A DNA stretch of 64,000 nt, taken from the NCBI GenBank assembly GCA_903813345.2, contig CAIIXF020000010.1, positions 3,031,169 through 3,095,168 of the forward strand. Direction: 5' to 3'. The notes under the pieces are model-generated. The model ran no database searches. It had not been told where the DNA came from and was given only the letters and a program-made list of their open reading frames with translations. Both the position numbers and the translations under genes were made by a program. Source of the stretch: Owenia fusiformis. Lineage: Eukaryota > Annelida > Polychaeta > Sabellida > Oweniidae. Positions 13,001 to 25,562 of the stretch are shown piece by piece. Each line of letters begins with the position of its first letter. Positions within the stretch are counted from its first letter, which is position 1.

Positions 13001-14508
13001 TGCAATTCGTTTACTTCATAGATCAGCCTGTGATAACTAGATTATGACTTAATTGATGATTCAGTCTGCGGGCCGGTATACATGTATGTATCAGCAAAGA
13101 ACAAAGAGCTTAGAAGCATTCATTTGGTTGTTAAATTCTTATGAACAAGAACTATCTATTCTGACTTTGAAAACGAGTCCAAATTGTTCTTGATTGTCCA
13201 TGCATTCCCAATTGGGTTGAAGCAGAATTGGAACTTGTTGTAGAGGTATAGGTTATCCCTGAACTGAATTCTGAACTGTGTGAATCGCATGAGTTACACA
13301 ACATTGTAGGGAGATCAATGCTGTGCTATTGGCTCCAGAATTATGGAGAAGAAACAATGCATGAAAACGTATCCCAGGTACATTATGAGACTTTCTTGAA
13401 GTATGGTATGTTAGAATCAGTGGGTAACAGAGGTGGCTACCCAGAAGCCTGGAGTGATTATTTCAATCTGGACCTCCTGATTCTCTCAGTATGCATTGCA
13501 AAACCAACATATGGTAACTACTCCATAATTCAATTTTGATCAGTTGATCAAAAAATCTATATGATGCACCCTGGTAATGTCATGTGTACGTCCAGACGTG
13601 TAACTAAATTGGAAATGTTTTGCAAGAGAACTCTGAATGAGTCTGGTATTGTGTTCTGTGTCAAGTAATCTGGCTAGACAACAGAAATATTACAATGATA
13701 TTAATGAGGAAATATGAGGTTACATTAGACATTTAAGCTTAATACAATAGCTATAATACATTATACTATATATTCAGTGCTCGTTATCCATTTAGAATTA
13801 TCCTCCTGGAGACAAGGTATTTTTAGCATGATTTTTATGATTTTAATTGTCTTGTTATATTTTGTAATAATTCTTTTCATGTCTGATTGTGTTTCATCTG
13901 GAGTTAATAGGGGAGGGGGGATGGCAAATAACTAAAGGCCTAACAGCCTATTTTGAGTGAGACAAAAAGATGCGATGAGTAACAGAAAATGCACTGACTT
14001 TTTTATGTGTCTTATATATAATGTCTCCTTTCAAATGGTAAGTGTGCTGCATACATCCATCACACCTGCATACATGATAGCGTTTAACTATCTAACAATA
14101 ATAATGATGATAAGAATCATCCTTGTTTATGTTCATGTGAATCTCTTGTTTTTCTTCCTATCATCTGTTGTTATTGATTCATTAATGTTGATTGTATTGT
14201 ACATCTGTTTTGGATAGTTCCTCCTCTCTACTAGGATATTATAGTGAGTAATACAGAGATGCTAAGGTGAATTAATTGTGGTATAAAATCTAAGTCTATC
14301 TATGACCCATCTTGTAGATATTTAGAGTGTACTGATTGCCACTGAAAATTCAGGGTAGATAGTTGTGTATGAAGCTATAAGAGCATTGGATGCTGGAAGT
14401 CAAAGTCCAGTCTCTTTCTACTTGCCCTGATCGGCGAACGAACTAACATACTTAATATATGTGTTTTAACTACAGTATCAGAGTATAATGATTGCCACTG
14501 AAATCTCT

Positions 14509-14931
14509 GGGTAGATCTAAGGGTATTATATGCTGAAACTCCATACCTTCTCCCTGGGTAGATTAAAGGGCATTATATGCTGAAACATCATACCTTCTCC
14601 CTGGGTAGATAGAAGGGTATTATATGCTGAAACATCATACCTTCTCCCTGGGTAGATTAAAGGGCATTATATGCTGAAACATCATACCTTCTCCCTGGGT
14701 AGATAGAAGGGCATTATATGCTGAAACATCATACCTTCTCCCTGGGTAGATAGAAGGGTATTATATGCTGAAACATCATACCTTCTCCCTGGGTAGATTA
14801 AAGGGCATTATATGCTGAAACATCATACCTTCTCCCTGGGTAGATAGAAGGGCATTATATGCTGAAACATCATACCTTCTCCCTGGGTAGATAGAAGGGC
14901 ATTATATACTGGAACAACATACCCCCTCTGG
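14509..14931. repeat. 47-bp tandem repeat, 9 copies
   Basis: Units start gggtagat and end accttctccct, repeating exactly every 47 bp from 14509 to 14885, with the ninth unit degenerating into a C-rich tract. Units differ by a few bases (taaagggc, agaagggt, agaagggc). A diverged partial relative (gggtagatagttgtg) lies near 14353. Non-coding. Confidence 0.93.
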
Positions 14932-17900
14932 CCCTCCCCCCCCCCAGATCTGTCCTGATCTATTAATTTAAATGCTCCCTAAATGCTTTGTTCAATTTCG
15001 TTAAGTCAACATTTAGTTCATCAACTCACTTGGTTGGTTTTATTGATTGTAGATTAATTGCAGACGAGACAATTTCTTGGCCTGTCAAGTCAGACATCAA
15101 AAGTTCATGACTTTATCTGTATGTAATATGCCTTTTGATGTCATTGTTAGATATTGATTATCCTTTCAAAAGAGTTTCTTAAGTTTTTGAGTTGTGACCG
15201 TGAATTTGGATACCCTGCGTGCAGAGTCTAGTTAAACTACAGAAGAAGACGAAGCTCTCTATTAAGAAGTGAAGTCAAACGAATGCAAAGGGTAGAATTT
15301 GGACCGATAGACTGGTGAATCAAATTATCGTTTTCATACTTATCCCCCTCCTCGTTTTCTGTTTCCACATTTCACAGTTTTGAAAACATCATTTTAAATT
15401 GCAGAAAACAAAGCGTGACTTTTGTATATCGATGATATATAACCAAATAAAAATGCTAGCTTCCTTTCCTATTAGATAATATTTTTCTATAATTATTGGC
15501 CCAGATTAGGTGTCTGTATGAATATAAATGTTGTCTGTGACATTGTTTAGTGAATCTACCATGACCTATGATTTTTGATAGATATGACTTTTGGCTCAAA
15601 AGGTTAGATTAATCTTTAGTATTGCTAAAATGAAACTGCAGACCAATCATAAGACCCGTTCTTGTTCATCAGACCCCCTCTTTCCTGCAACTTGAATTGG
15701 AGGGTGTTATGTCACAATTTTTATCCACCCCTCTCCTTCAGCCCCTGGGTCTAGAATGCAGGTTATAGAAAACCTTCTTTATGATAAAAATGATAGGAGC
15801 GAATTTGAAACCTCAAAGCTCCTGGGTCCCTGGCGTTTCTTATAACCCCTGAGAACATTTTCATTTCGATTGATATTATCCCCGTATGGTTTGTAGTTTG
15901 TGACTTTGCGTGAAGACATCCGCTATATTTCTCCCATGAATTCCTCACTTGTAAAGCAATAGTCACACAGGCTGGTTCTTCTGTGATATTCTATGAATTG
16001 TTAATGTTACAAATACACAGGAGTACTGTTTTTACACAGACTTTAGATCAATTATTTACTGGAATTTGAATTGCAATCACGGTGGAATTTTATTTCTGGT
16101 CTTATTAAAAATGTTTTTAAGATATTGCACATGTTCTTAGGGTAGAAAACGCAAGGGAGACGAGCCTAGATGGAAATATTTCTTTTTAATTGATTGAAAC
16201 ATATCGTGGAGAGAGAAGCCTCTATCTTTTCAAATGCATCCTTTTTCAAAGGACTTCATTTATGCTTTTTAGTGGAAAGAAGTGACTACTCTTGGACCAA
16301 TGATGTTGGTCTGAATGTTTCATTGTATAACTGCTTTCTGCATTCTAGTATTTTTCTATTAGATTTTCCAGCCTTTATAGTATAGGAAACTATAAGCCTG
16401 TTGTCTTAAACAGTATTAGACCTTGGAAATTATCTCCCTGGGTATATTTGCAAAAGAAAGCTTCTGTGATAAATCAGTGGTACAATCAGCTAAAAGCTGT
16501 TAATAAATCAAGACGACCTAAGCCGAGCAAGAAGAAACTTGGTGAAAGACTAGAGATGACTCATGAGGGTTCCAACTCATAAGCTTGCTGCTTTATGTAC
16601 CTCTGATTCACCTTACTGCTTCCAAAGTATTGCTGTGGCCTTATTGAGTGAATATTTAAGAGACTAATGTTTTTCAGGGTGATACAATTGCAGGTATGTC
16701 ACCTCTGATGTGGCCCGAAAAAACTTAGTCGGCCCCAAGATTTGGCCCTTTTCAAGTTTAACAGGCCTTGTATTTTAGGGTTTCATAAGGCCTTGTATTT
16801 TGGGATTTTAATAACATTCATTTGCTTCAAAAATTCTAAATTTTCCAAGTGACATTGGGACATTAAATTAAAGCTCAAAATGAGGCAAATTTGGAGACGG
16901 TAGTGTATTGGAGTTCAGTGATTGCCTTTCAGAATGCTACAGTTGTTGAGAATTTGAAAATTTCAATGAAAATAGGCATATTTTTCAAATATAATTCAAA
17001 TTTTCATTTTCCTAATAGAATTGGGACATTAATATTTTACTTGATTTAGAGACACTGTGTGGTTTATGTAGCTGTTATTGCATATTTATTATGTTGTAAT
17101 TTTTCATTTTTCACTTCTACTTTTTATACAAGCCCACCCAGGTATGTGCTTAGAAAACAAAAACATTTTCAAGCCAAATTAATTTTTTTAAATAAGAGTA
17201 TTTTTTATTATATGGATGAGATCAGTGTTGACAAAATGAAAAAAAACTTTTGGCAGTTGTATTAAAAATGGCATATTTCATGTATTTCAGAATTAAAGTT
17301 TCTGCAATAGACACTGCTGTTTTCCAGGGCATGGTATTTCTCATAAATTAATATTACTTTGTCTCCATGGAAATTGAGGTTACCACGGCCTAAGTTTGTC
17401 CTACGTGCTCTACCAATTCTTAGAGAATATTGAACCAACTTTAGATAATATAAAGTTGACCTTATTGTACAATACATGAGAGTTAAGAGAGTATTTAAAA
17501 GAACAAAGTAAAGAAGCATTAAGTTCTACTGCTGAAATATTTGGAATTGTCAAAAATGGAGAAACTATTCAAATTTTTGAAAGAAAGATTGTGAAATACG
17601 CTTAAACATCATATTTTAAGCATAGACTTGTACTATAATGACATATCATTCTGTACTTTTCCAGACAGTCATAGATATAAAGTTATTGAATTTCCGTAAA
17701 ATTATTGAACTCTATATCTGATTGCTCATGTTTGATCAGAAGGAGTTGATTTATCGCAAAGATAGGGCCAGCAATATCAGAGATTGCACTTCGGGTATTG
17801 ATCCCCATCCTAACTATATGCAATGAAAAATTACTGGTGAGATGTCTCAAGAACTATTGCCCTCATTCACTTTTTCACACTTTGAACATGAAATGTAAAT

Positions 17901-18887
17901 CTCCTGGAGTTAAATTGATATAAATCGAATTTGAGTTTTTCAGATGTGAAACAAAATCTGAGGTCAAACATAATAAGTCCAGTTCACTTTTTAGGTATTA
18001 AGAACTACACATATTATACAAAGTAGTTCACCTTTTGCCCTGTTTAGCTTTGACATATGAGGTCAGAATTATCATTGTAAGTTGTCATCTGTTAAAATTT
18101 ATAGTGGTCATTTTAAAAAAAAAAGTTTTTGTCACTATTTCAAGGTACCTATTAAAATTACAAAATAAATGCTTGACCCCTTCGCTCGCTTGTATTGGGT
18201 ACCATTTGCCAAAATTGCAACTAGAGCTCAGTTTGAGAAACTATTTACAGTTGAGCATCTGGTACAAGTCATTACTACCAGTCAGCCAGTCAAAGAGATT
18301 ACAATACATGGAGAACATTTGTCATATAAGATGTAAAACTGAATGTGTTTGATATGAAACAATTATCAACGTGATTGATGCTACTGTAGTTGACTCTAAT
18401 CCTGCTTTAGATAAACTGCCTGTTTGTTGTTCCAAGGCAAATGATTATAATTCAGTTCCCACATTGTTATTCCTGAGTCAAGCCCCTTTGTACCCACCAC
18501 CTCTCAAAGGATATTGCTACAGAAGTATTTGGTATTTGAATTATGGATGTCAAATGATATCATACTTTTTGTAGGTTTTCAGGGGATAAACCAGGAAAAG
18601 CAAATAAATGGAAATGTTACCATTCATATTTAAAGATATGACAAAAATCAGTTGTTAAAAAGTAAATTCCAGTTTTCTGGAATGTTGATTAACTGAACAG
18701 GTGGTTGTTATAAAAATAATAGATTTATACATGTATATTGATGTTATGGGTGTGGTGTGTTGATTATTCAAAAATTGATTGATAATTTAATGCCGGATTA
18801 ATATAATCTCCAACAACTGCACATTCCTTTCCTATGAATCAATCTATTGGGTATTAACAGGGGGGGGGGGGGTACCTGCAAGCTGAT

Positions 18888-19035
18888 GCAGTTAAACCTT
18901 TACATGTTAACACCTCTTTAAGTGAACACCTTGTAATATCTCATCACATTTTTGGGATGTCATTTTCACTTAGTAATGAGAACACCTCTTTACGTGATCA
19001 CTTTAAGCAGGTCTAAATAGTGTTCATTTTAGTAA
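18888..19035. repeat. Diverged copy of a GTGAACACCT-type dispersed repeat
   Basis: Contains repeated aacacctctttaagtgaaca-like segments in both orientations, resembling the better preserved copy at 26332-26492. The ends are unclear. Confidence 0.4.
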
Positions 19036-19405
19036 GTACAATACAGTACTGAAATATATCTTTGAAATCTACTGATATGATTTCATTCAGACTGAATGAA
19101 ATAAAAAAACAAATATGACCTAGCTAATTAAAATTTGAGATAGCATACATTTTGATAAACCTCATGTAATATGTCTTGTTTTGCACTAACCAACAACTAA
19201 ACTCTGCGTATGTACCGACCCAACAAAAGGTTATCACCTCTGTAGAATTTCAGTGAACAGATGAAATATGATGTAAGATAATTCAAATTAGCTATGAAAA
19301 CAGTATAGTACTAGGTACAAGTACACTGTTTGCCAGGTTACAAATGAACCATCACATCACTGATACTCTGAGGCAGATCCTTGTGATTCGCTTGCTAAGG
19401 CTTAG

Positions 19406-19611
19406 CAGTGATCTCCCCAACATTAAAGCAAGTGGGTGTAGCACCCACCTGAGATTTTGAAAAAAGGCTTGCACCCACCTGAAAATCCATTTGCACCCAC
19501 TTGAAAATGAAAAAAATCATGAAAAATTGGCATGTTTTATCAAAGTTTGGTCTGAATTATGAAAATGAGAATTTTGCACCCATCTGAGAAAAAATCCTTG
19601 GCAGATCACTG
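19406..19611. mobile_element. Small MITE-like repeat with CAGTGATCT/AGATCACTG ends
   Basis: The left end CAGTGATCT and right end AGATCACTG are inverse. The interior has repeated gcacccacctgaaaa motifs. A second copy, about 80% similar by eye, lies at 37985-38179 in the same orientation, which shows this is a dispersed family. CAGTG-type ends recall hAT elements, but I found no 8-bp duplication. Confidence 0.65.
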
Positions 19612-20644
19612 ATTATAGGGCATGTTACAATTACATCATTACAGGATGTAATTTAGTTATTACATATGATAATTACATCATTATATAAATGAACTAAGGA
19701 TGCTATAATTTCATGTTGCTTTTCCTTTTGATGTTTTTATTCAAATTTTGTCTCTTGTACTTTGATTATTTCAATCCATTCTTCAACTAAGTATGGTTCT
19801 AGCACAAATCATTGACACTTTCCATGTTCTCTATTATGTTTGTGGAATGAAAAGAATATGATTTTGAATGTCTCGTCATTTGTACCAGTGTTGAAATATT
19901 ACAAAAGTCTGCCAAAGGGTTCAAGCCTAATGGAATGGTTGGTTGATACATCTTGGACCTAGAATATTATGATTGAACGAGGGAACCCAATAATGTGGTT
20001 TATTTCAAAAGAGAAAGCGAATTGTAGAGGGGAGTAAGAAGACTTGAAGCAAGAGCACATATGACATTCACTACATACAAGAATAAGGCAAGAATGTTAT
20101 CTTTGATTGTCTGGCACTCTACTGACCCTGATACAGGACAACTATTCATTTATTAATGAACATACATGACATAACATGTGTGTTATATTGATTCTATTCT
20201 ATAGCTACTCTTGGGTATTTCCTGAGTTCTTATATGAAATATGAATGAATTTTAGCAATCAAATCAAACTACACCCTAAATTCCTTATGCACAATTGTCT
20301 GATATGACAAGACATTTCTGGGCAAATAGGAAATTTCGCTCGCCTCTAGTTAATTAATTTTCCCTTGACTTGTTCAATATCCTGTTTAGCAGACATTATG
20401 TGTAAAAAGAACATTTGATAGACTATATTTACGCCAATTAAGGCTGATTTCGCCAACTTACAATAAGCTAACAATTTGATCCTTGGGCTCTCTCTCAGAG
20501 GGGCAACTCTTGCGAATGGTCTCATCTAACCAGTCTAAATTGGTTTTTGTAGAACATTTTCATTCTATTAAATCCCTCTGATGTAGTTATCGTGTAAACC
20601 CGCCTACGCTGTCATCAGTAATCTTCATAATATGGATTATGTCT

Positions 20645-20653
20645 GCATTACTC
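20645..20653. other. 9-bp target-site duplication (left copy)
   Basis: GCATTACTC lies directly outside the left terminal inverted repeat and is repeated exactly at 25554-25562 outside the right one. Confidence 0.9.
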
Positions 20654-22359
20654 GGTTATAATGAAAACACGCGCTACGCGCTAACGCGCCACGCGCCAAT
20701 GCGCGAATAGAAAATGATCCTTCCCCCACGATGTGTGCGCATGTTTTAAGCGCATGTTTATGATTGGTCTATACCCTTGGCCCAGGGACATGTATAATTA
20801 GGGTTATGACTCCCTGGGAACTTGTCAAAACATTGACACTTCAAAGACTGTATAAATCACCGCTAACCTGTCAATCAGACTTTGATGTGAACTTTGCGGC
20901 CGCAGGAAATAAACAAAGCCTCTCGAAAATTACACTTTTCAAGTTACGATTTCTCTAAAAATATAAGACCAATTAAGATGTTCTTCACACCGTTAAAAAA
21001 CAGAATTCAACTTCAATTTAGGAAATAATTCCAAAACTAAATGAACGTGTACTTTTCTCTGTATTTGACCTGAAAGAACATGAGTAACTTAGAATTAATA
21101 AATATTTACGGCCAATTACCGGACAATGATAAAACACGCTGGTGGTCGGGTTTACATTACTTTTTAAATCGTCTCTTATTTAAAACTTTAATTCCAAATG
21201 AAATACAATCCTGTTTTCAACAATATTCCTGGTAAAATAAAAATAGGTAATGCAATTCACTGGGACTGACGTAATTCAAAACTTTTTAAATCTAAAATCA
21301 AATTGAGAAAAACGAAAGCAAACTTGAAAGGGGGGTTCATAGGGGTCTTGGAAATCCATATACACTATTTTTCACAAGCCCCTCAGTCTTATACCATTTT
21401 CAGCATTTTTCACCCCTTTTACATGTATAACATACAGTGTATGCAATATTTTTCACATCTCCCTATATAGACGGTGAACCAACACGATCCTCAGAGACCC
21501 AGAGGGTGCATGAATGCACCTACTCCCTATAGTACTATATTTTACAAAAAGGTCGGGTAAATAATATATCTGTACGATAATTTTGAAATTACCGTTGAGA
21601 AAAGTTTGGATAATATTCAGAAGGAAATAACATAATGCAAGAATCCACGTAGTACCAAATGTATAATCATACGGCAAATAGGCAGTACACAGCCCCGAAG
21701 CAAGGGGGGTTCGGAGGGTGACTTTGGAATTTTTGAAAAAGTGACCCCCCCCCTGGGAAATCCTGGTTACTGTCCTGGCATATGGCATATAGAGACTACT
21801 ATATAGAGATCTGGATTACCCCCATAAATTTTTCAAATCACCCCCACAACCAGGCCCGTAGCCAGAGGGGGAGCTGGGGGAGCGGAGCTCCCCCTCTGGC
21901 CAGAGATTCTTTCATGATTATTAGCCAAAATTGTGAAAAAGCTTCCCGAATCTCTCCGAAATTAGCTCATCTTGGTGACTGTAAATTGCACAGCTGTATT
22001 CAATGGAGTCTTGTCATATTCGATCAGCCTCAATTTTAAAGTGTATATTTTATTTTCAACGTGATTTCATCGTTTTTTGTCGACTGGTAAGAAAACGCCG
22101 GGCAAATGGCAAGATGGATGACTTTTGACCTGACCTTGACCGATGGTGATCACGTCATCAATATTACCAACATGGCGGTTTCAAAATTTTCTAAAATCGC
22201 TTCAAATAATATTATGTTAATTCCTAGCGAGTAAAGATATCTCTTAGTTTGCTATTTCACAATAAGATAACGAAATGTGTAAGGAATTCGTATTTATCAA
22301 TTAAAACATCACATCGACACTTGGTATTCGTAAACTAGACGATGAAGATAACGACCTCG

Positions 22360-22448
22360 AAAAAAAACAAAAGAGCGAGTACGGGATTCGAACCCGGGCC
22401 TCTAGCGTTTTGTTTGAGAGCGAGAACGAGACGTGCCAGAAGCCCGGC
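22360..22448 (-). repeat. tRNA-derived fragment (B box and T-run), SINE-like
   Basis: On the minus strand the sequence contains GGGTTCGAATCCCGT, a canonical Pol III B box and T-loop with a 4-bp stem, followed by TCTTTTGTTTTTTTT, a possible Pol III terminator. No 5' acceptor half matching the 3' half is found at the expected distance and no clean anticodon arm forms. It is therefore a tRNA pseudogene or SINE head rather than a working tRNA. It lies inside the 4.9-kb TIR element. Confidence 0.45.
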
Positions 22449-22739
22449 TTTTTTGTCAGTCGACCTGTTCAAAGTACATTTAGTAATAATTATCGCTTTT
22501 CAGAACAATTTAGGAAACAATATTTTCTATCTACGTCGATTACAAAGCATCTAAGGTACGTAAATTTATATGAACAACTGAGTCAATAGGGATAAATAGC
22601 CCAACGAGAGTCGGCGGTCTTAAAAAATACTTGGATCTGATGCCAGTCCTGTTATTGATATAGTTCCAGGGCAATTCGAAGAACGTATTAGATGTCCGTG
22701 GTTCAAACTGCCTTTAAATTTTATAATAGGCTTCTTTAA

Positions 22740-24890
22740 TTCTTCAGAATAACAGAAAACGAGGTTTACAAGGCAGTTAAGCAATTAAAGAACAACAAGA
22801 GTTCGGGTTTTAACGGCATTAGCTATGAAATGATTAAAGCGTCATACTCAGTTTTAAATAATGTTATCTGTAAAATGTTTAACATATTACTGAGCAAAAC
22901 AGTTTTCCCTGAAAAATGGAATATTTCATCAATCGTTACGTTATTTAAGAAAGGAACGACGAAAGACCCTGGAAATTACAGAGGTATTTTTATTTCTGAT
23001 TGCTTTGGCAAACTATTTTCAATAATTTTGTATAATAGACTTTACGCCTTTGTACATGACAGAAAAATAATATCGGAAAATCAAGCCGGTTTCACAAAGA
23101 AAGCACGAACAACTGACCACATGTTCATAATACGAACCCTCGTGGATAAATATGTACTAAGTGAAAAAGGGAATATATATATGTGTTTTGTTGATTTGAG
23201 GAAAGCTTTCGATACGGTATGGCATGATGGATTATTTTTGAAACTTTTGCAATCAGGTGTAAACGGTTTATTCTATAAAATGATAAAACATATATATTCA
23301 CAATCAAAAGCAAGAGTCAGACTAGATAATGAGGGTTTATTTACCAATGAATTTGACTGTAACAAGGGAATAAAACAGGGGGACCCCCTAAGTCCTCTTC
23401 TATTTAATATATATATAAATGACATTATTAAAACATTAGATCTCAAAACAGACCCATTATTAAATAATAAGCGAATTGGAAGCCTCCTTTTTGCTGATGA
23501 CTTAGTAATTATCGCATCCTCAAAAGATGAAATGCAAACCAAATTGGACAAATTAGAAAAATACTGTGAAGAATGGCACTTAAATATCAACACTGATAAA
23601 ACCAAAATTATGGTAATGAATAAAAATGGTAGACTTATTGATAATCACTTCTTTATAGGAAATTACAAAATAGAATCTGTTTCACGATACATTTACCTGG
23701 GAATGGAATTAAGCATAAGTGGGTCAATGAGACCTGCAGCCCAGCATATCAAAGACAAAGCTGAAAAGGCAAAATTTAAATTATTAAGTCTAATTTCTAA
23801 TGGTAATATGAAACCATCATTATGCTTAAAACTATTTGATCAACTCATAAAGCCCATATGCCTCTATGGATCTGATATATGGGGTACGGGTATCTTAAAC
23901 TCGAGTAAAATTAAAAAAGACCCACAATGGGCATTAGAAAAGGGATATGATGGAATAACATTTGAATCTCTTCATATATCATTTATGAAATCGATACTCG
24001 GTGTTAACAGAAAGGCCAGTAATGACGCTACACGAGGCGATTTAGGTAGGTTTCCACTATTTATTTCTTTGTTTTATCAACAAATGAAATATCTTAATCA
24101 TATTAACAATAAAGGAACCGACTCGCTTCTACGTGAAGCCCTTGAGGTAAATAAACAACTGACAGATATGAATAAACAATCATGGCTCACGCACATCAAT
24201 GATGTACTTAAATATATTTACAATGGTACTTCACCAAACTATTTAAACTTAAAACCAAGAGAAATTAAGAAATTACTGGAAAATAGATACATACAATTTT
24301 GGGAAACTAAAATAAAATCAAATAATGGTAAATTGAGGTTTTATAAGATAATAAAAGCAAAATGGAACAAGGAACCCTACTTGGATTTAATCAAAAATGA
24401 AATAGACAGAAATAACTTGACAAAGCTAAGAATTAGCGCACATAAATTAGAAATCGAAACAGGTCGTTACACAAAACCAATTACCCCTATTGAAGAAAGA
24501 AAATGTTTAATGTGTAACAAGAAAACCGGTTCAGAATGTCATTACCTATTAGAATGCAATAAGTTAAAAGATGTTCGGTCAAGTTACATGGATAAAATAA
24601 AAAAACACTGTCAAAATTTAGAAAACATGAATAACGTGGAACATAAATTAATGTTTCTATTTAATTCAGAGGGAATAATATTAAATATACTAGCAAAATA
24701 TATATCTAATATTTTTATCGAGAGAGAAAAAAACACGAAATGCATCCAATAAAATCTTGCAATGATCAAGCACCCTTTGATTAGTTAATATACTATATAG
24801 ATAATTAGTTAAGCTTTTTCATTTTTTTCTGTTTAAGCTGTACACTTTGCCCAAATGTGGGATACAAGTATAATAAAGCTCATAATAATA
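22740..24890 (+). mobile_element. 5'-truncated non-LTR retrotransposon (LINE)
   Basis: The element begins abruptly inside the reverse-transcriptase frame, just after an in-frame stop near 22737. It ends after a short 3'UTR with AATAAA (24872-24877) and a short ATA-rich tail. The upstream endonuclease and ORF1 regions are absent, as expected from incomplete reverse transcription. It is nested in the 4.9-kb TIR element. The family was not assigned. Confidence 0.8.
22830..24752 (+). CDS. Reverse transcriptase of a non-LTR retrotransposon
   Basis: This 640-codon frame has no internal stop or frameshift and copies RNA into DNA during target-primed integration. Visible reverse-transcriptase motifs include the region FKKGTTKDPGNYRGI (about 39-53), motif A FVDLRKAFDTV with catalytic Asp (about 120-130), motif B GIKQGDPLSPLLFNIY (about 180-195) and motif C FADD (221-224), the catalytic pair with Phe in place of the commoner Tyr. 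A C-terminal Cys/His cluster lies at 559-576 (C-x2-C, then CH-x4-C). The frame stays open upstream to about 22740 (reading ITENEVYKAVKQLKNNKSSG), so the ATG at 22830 is not the original start. An uninterrupted frame suggests recent insertion, but without the endonuclease the copy is presumably immobile. Confidence 0.9.
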   Translation: MIKASYSVLNNVICKMFNILLSKTVFPEKWNISSIVTLFKKGTTKDPGNYRGIFISDCFGKLFSIILYNRLYAFVHDRKIISENQAGFTKKARTTDHMFIIRTLVDKYVLSEKGNIYMCFVDLRKAFDTVWHDGLFLKLLQSGVNGLFYKMIKHIYSQSKARVRLDNEGLFTNEFDCNKGIKQGDPLSPLLFNIYINDIIKTLDLKTDPLLNNKRIGSLLFADDLVIIASSKDEMQTKLDKLEKYCEEWHLNINTDKTKIMVMNKNGRLIDNHFFIGNYKIESVSRYIYLGMELSISGSMRPAAQHIKDKAEKAKFKLLSLISNGNMKPSLCLKLFDQLIKPICLYGSDIWGTGILNSSKIKKDPQWALEKGYDGITFESLHISFMKSILGVNRKASNDATRGDLGRFPLFISLFYQQMKYLNHINNKGTDSLLREALEVNKQLTDMNKQSWLTHINDVLKYIYNGTSPNYLNLKPREIKKLLENRYIQFWETKIKSNNGKLRFYKIIKAKWNKEPYLDLIKNEIDRNNLTKLRISAHKLEIETGRYTKPITPIEERKCLMCNKKTGSECHYLLECNKLKDVRSSYMDKIKKHCQNLENMNNVEHKLMFLFNSEGIILNILAKYISNIFIEREKNTKCIQ

Positions 24891-25553
24891 TGTTTATTTA
24901 ACTTATACGATGCCATATACGATAAATGTTGCGCCCTCTTATGCGGCCATACACAATAGATTTTCACCCTCCTCTTATACGATAACCCTATACACCCCCC
25001 CATGAAAGCGAAAGAGAGTAACCGGGCACGAAAAGAAAAATGGAAAAATATAAATGCGACGCCTGAATTATCCCACCGTTTGGTAAGTCATGTGAGGTAT
25101 AACTTCAAATACAAAGAGTAAAGATATATAAAACATCCATGACTTGATATTAAGAGGTAACATGCGACAAATAAACATTATATTAAGTCATTAGTCAAGT
25201 AGTCGGGCCCCCGGCTCAGATTTCGAAACGGGATTTTTCTCGCCGATGGATGGACCCAAATAATGCAATGAAATAGGGAGCATATTCGCATATCTGCGAC
25301 CATTCATCTTACAAGTAAGGTGCTACTTTCTATATTCCTTTTAAATCAGATAAAACACACTGACAATCGATAATCTTTGCACAGTTAACGATCAAACATT
25401 GGGCTTCTTCATACTTCTGCTTTCTGATGAGCCACCTAATCTCGTCACTCACTCGATTTTTATACATGTTCCCGGGCCTGTGGGAACGATCATTCTGAAC
25501 AGTGCGTTAGTGCGCTAGCGCGTTAGCGCGTAGCGCGTGTTTTCATTATAACC

Positions 25554-25562
25554 GCATTACTC
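25554..25562. other. 9-bp target-site duplication (right copy)
   Basis: GCATTACTC, identical to 20645-20653, immediately follows the right terminal inverted repeat. Confidence 0.9.

Larger units (their letters stand above)
20654..25553. mobile_element. 4.9-kb TIR transposon (composite, non-autonomous as seen)
   Basis: A perfect 36-bp terminal inverted repeat (20654-20689 and 25518-25553) starts GGTTATAATGAAAACACG and continues into CGCG-rich sequence. Weaker inverted similarity extends inward (both sides have a gaat/aatgatc..ttccc segment). Identical 9-bp direct repeats flank the whole unit. The 9-bp duplication and GC-rich ends fit Mutator- or Merlin-like transposases, but no transposase frame is present, so the superfamily is inferred only. 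Inside are a 5'-truncated LINE (22740-24890), a tRNA-like Pol III fragment (22360-22448) and fragments of the CAGGCCCGTA MITE (21700-21900). The intact boundaries suggest a single mobilisation event, although the order of insertions is not proven. Confidence 0.85.
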
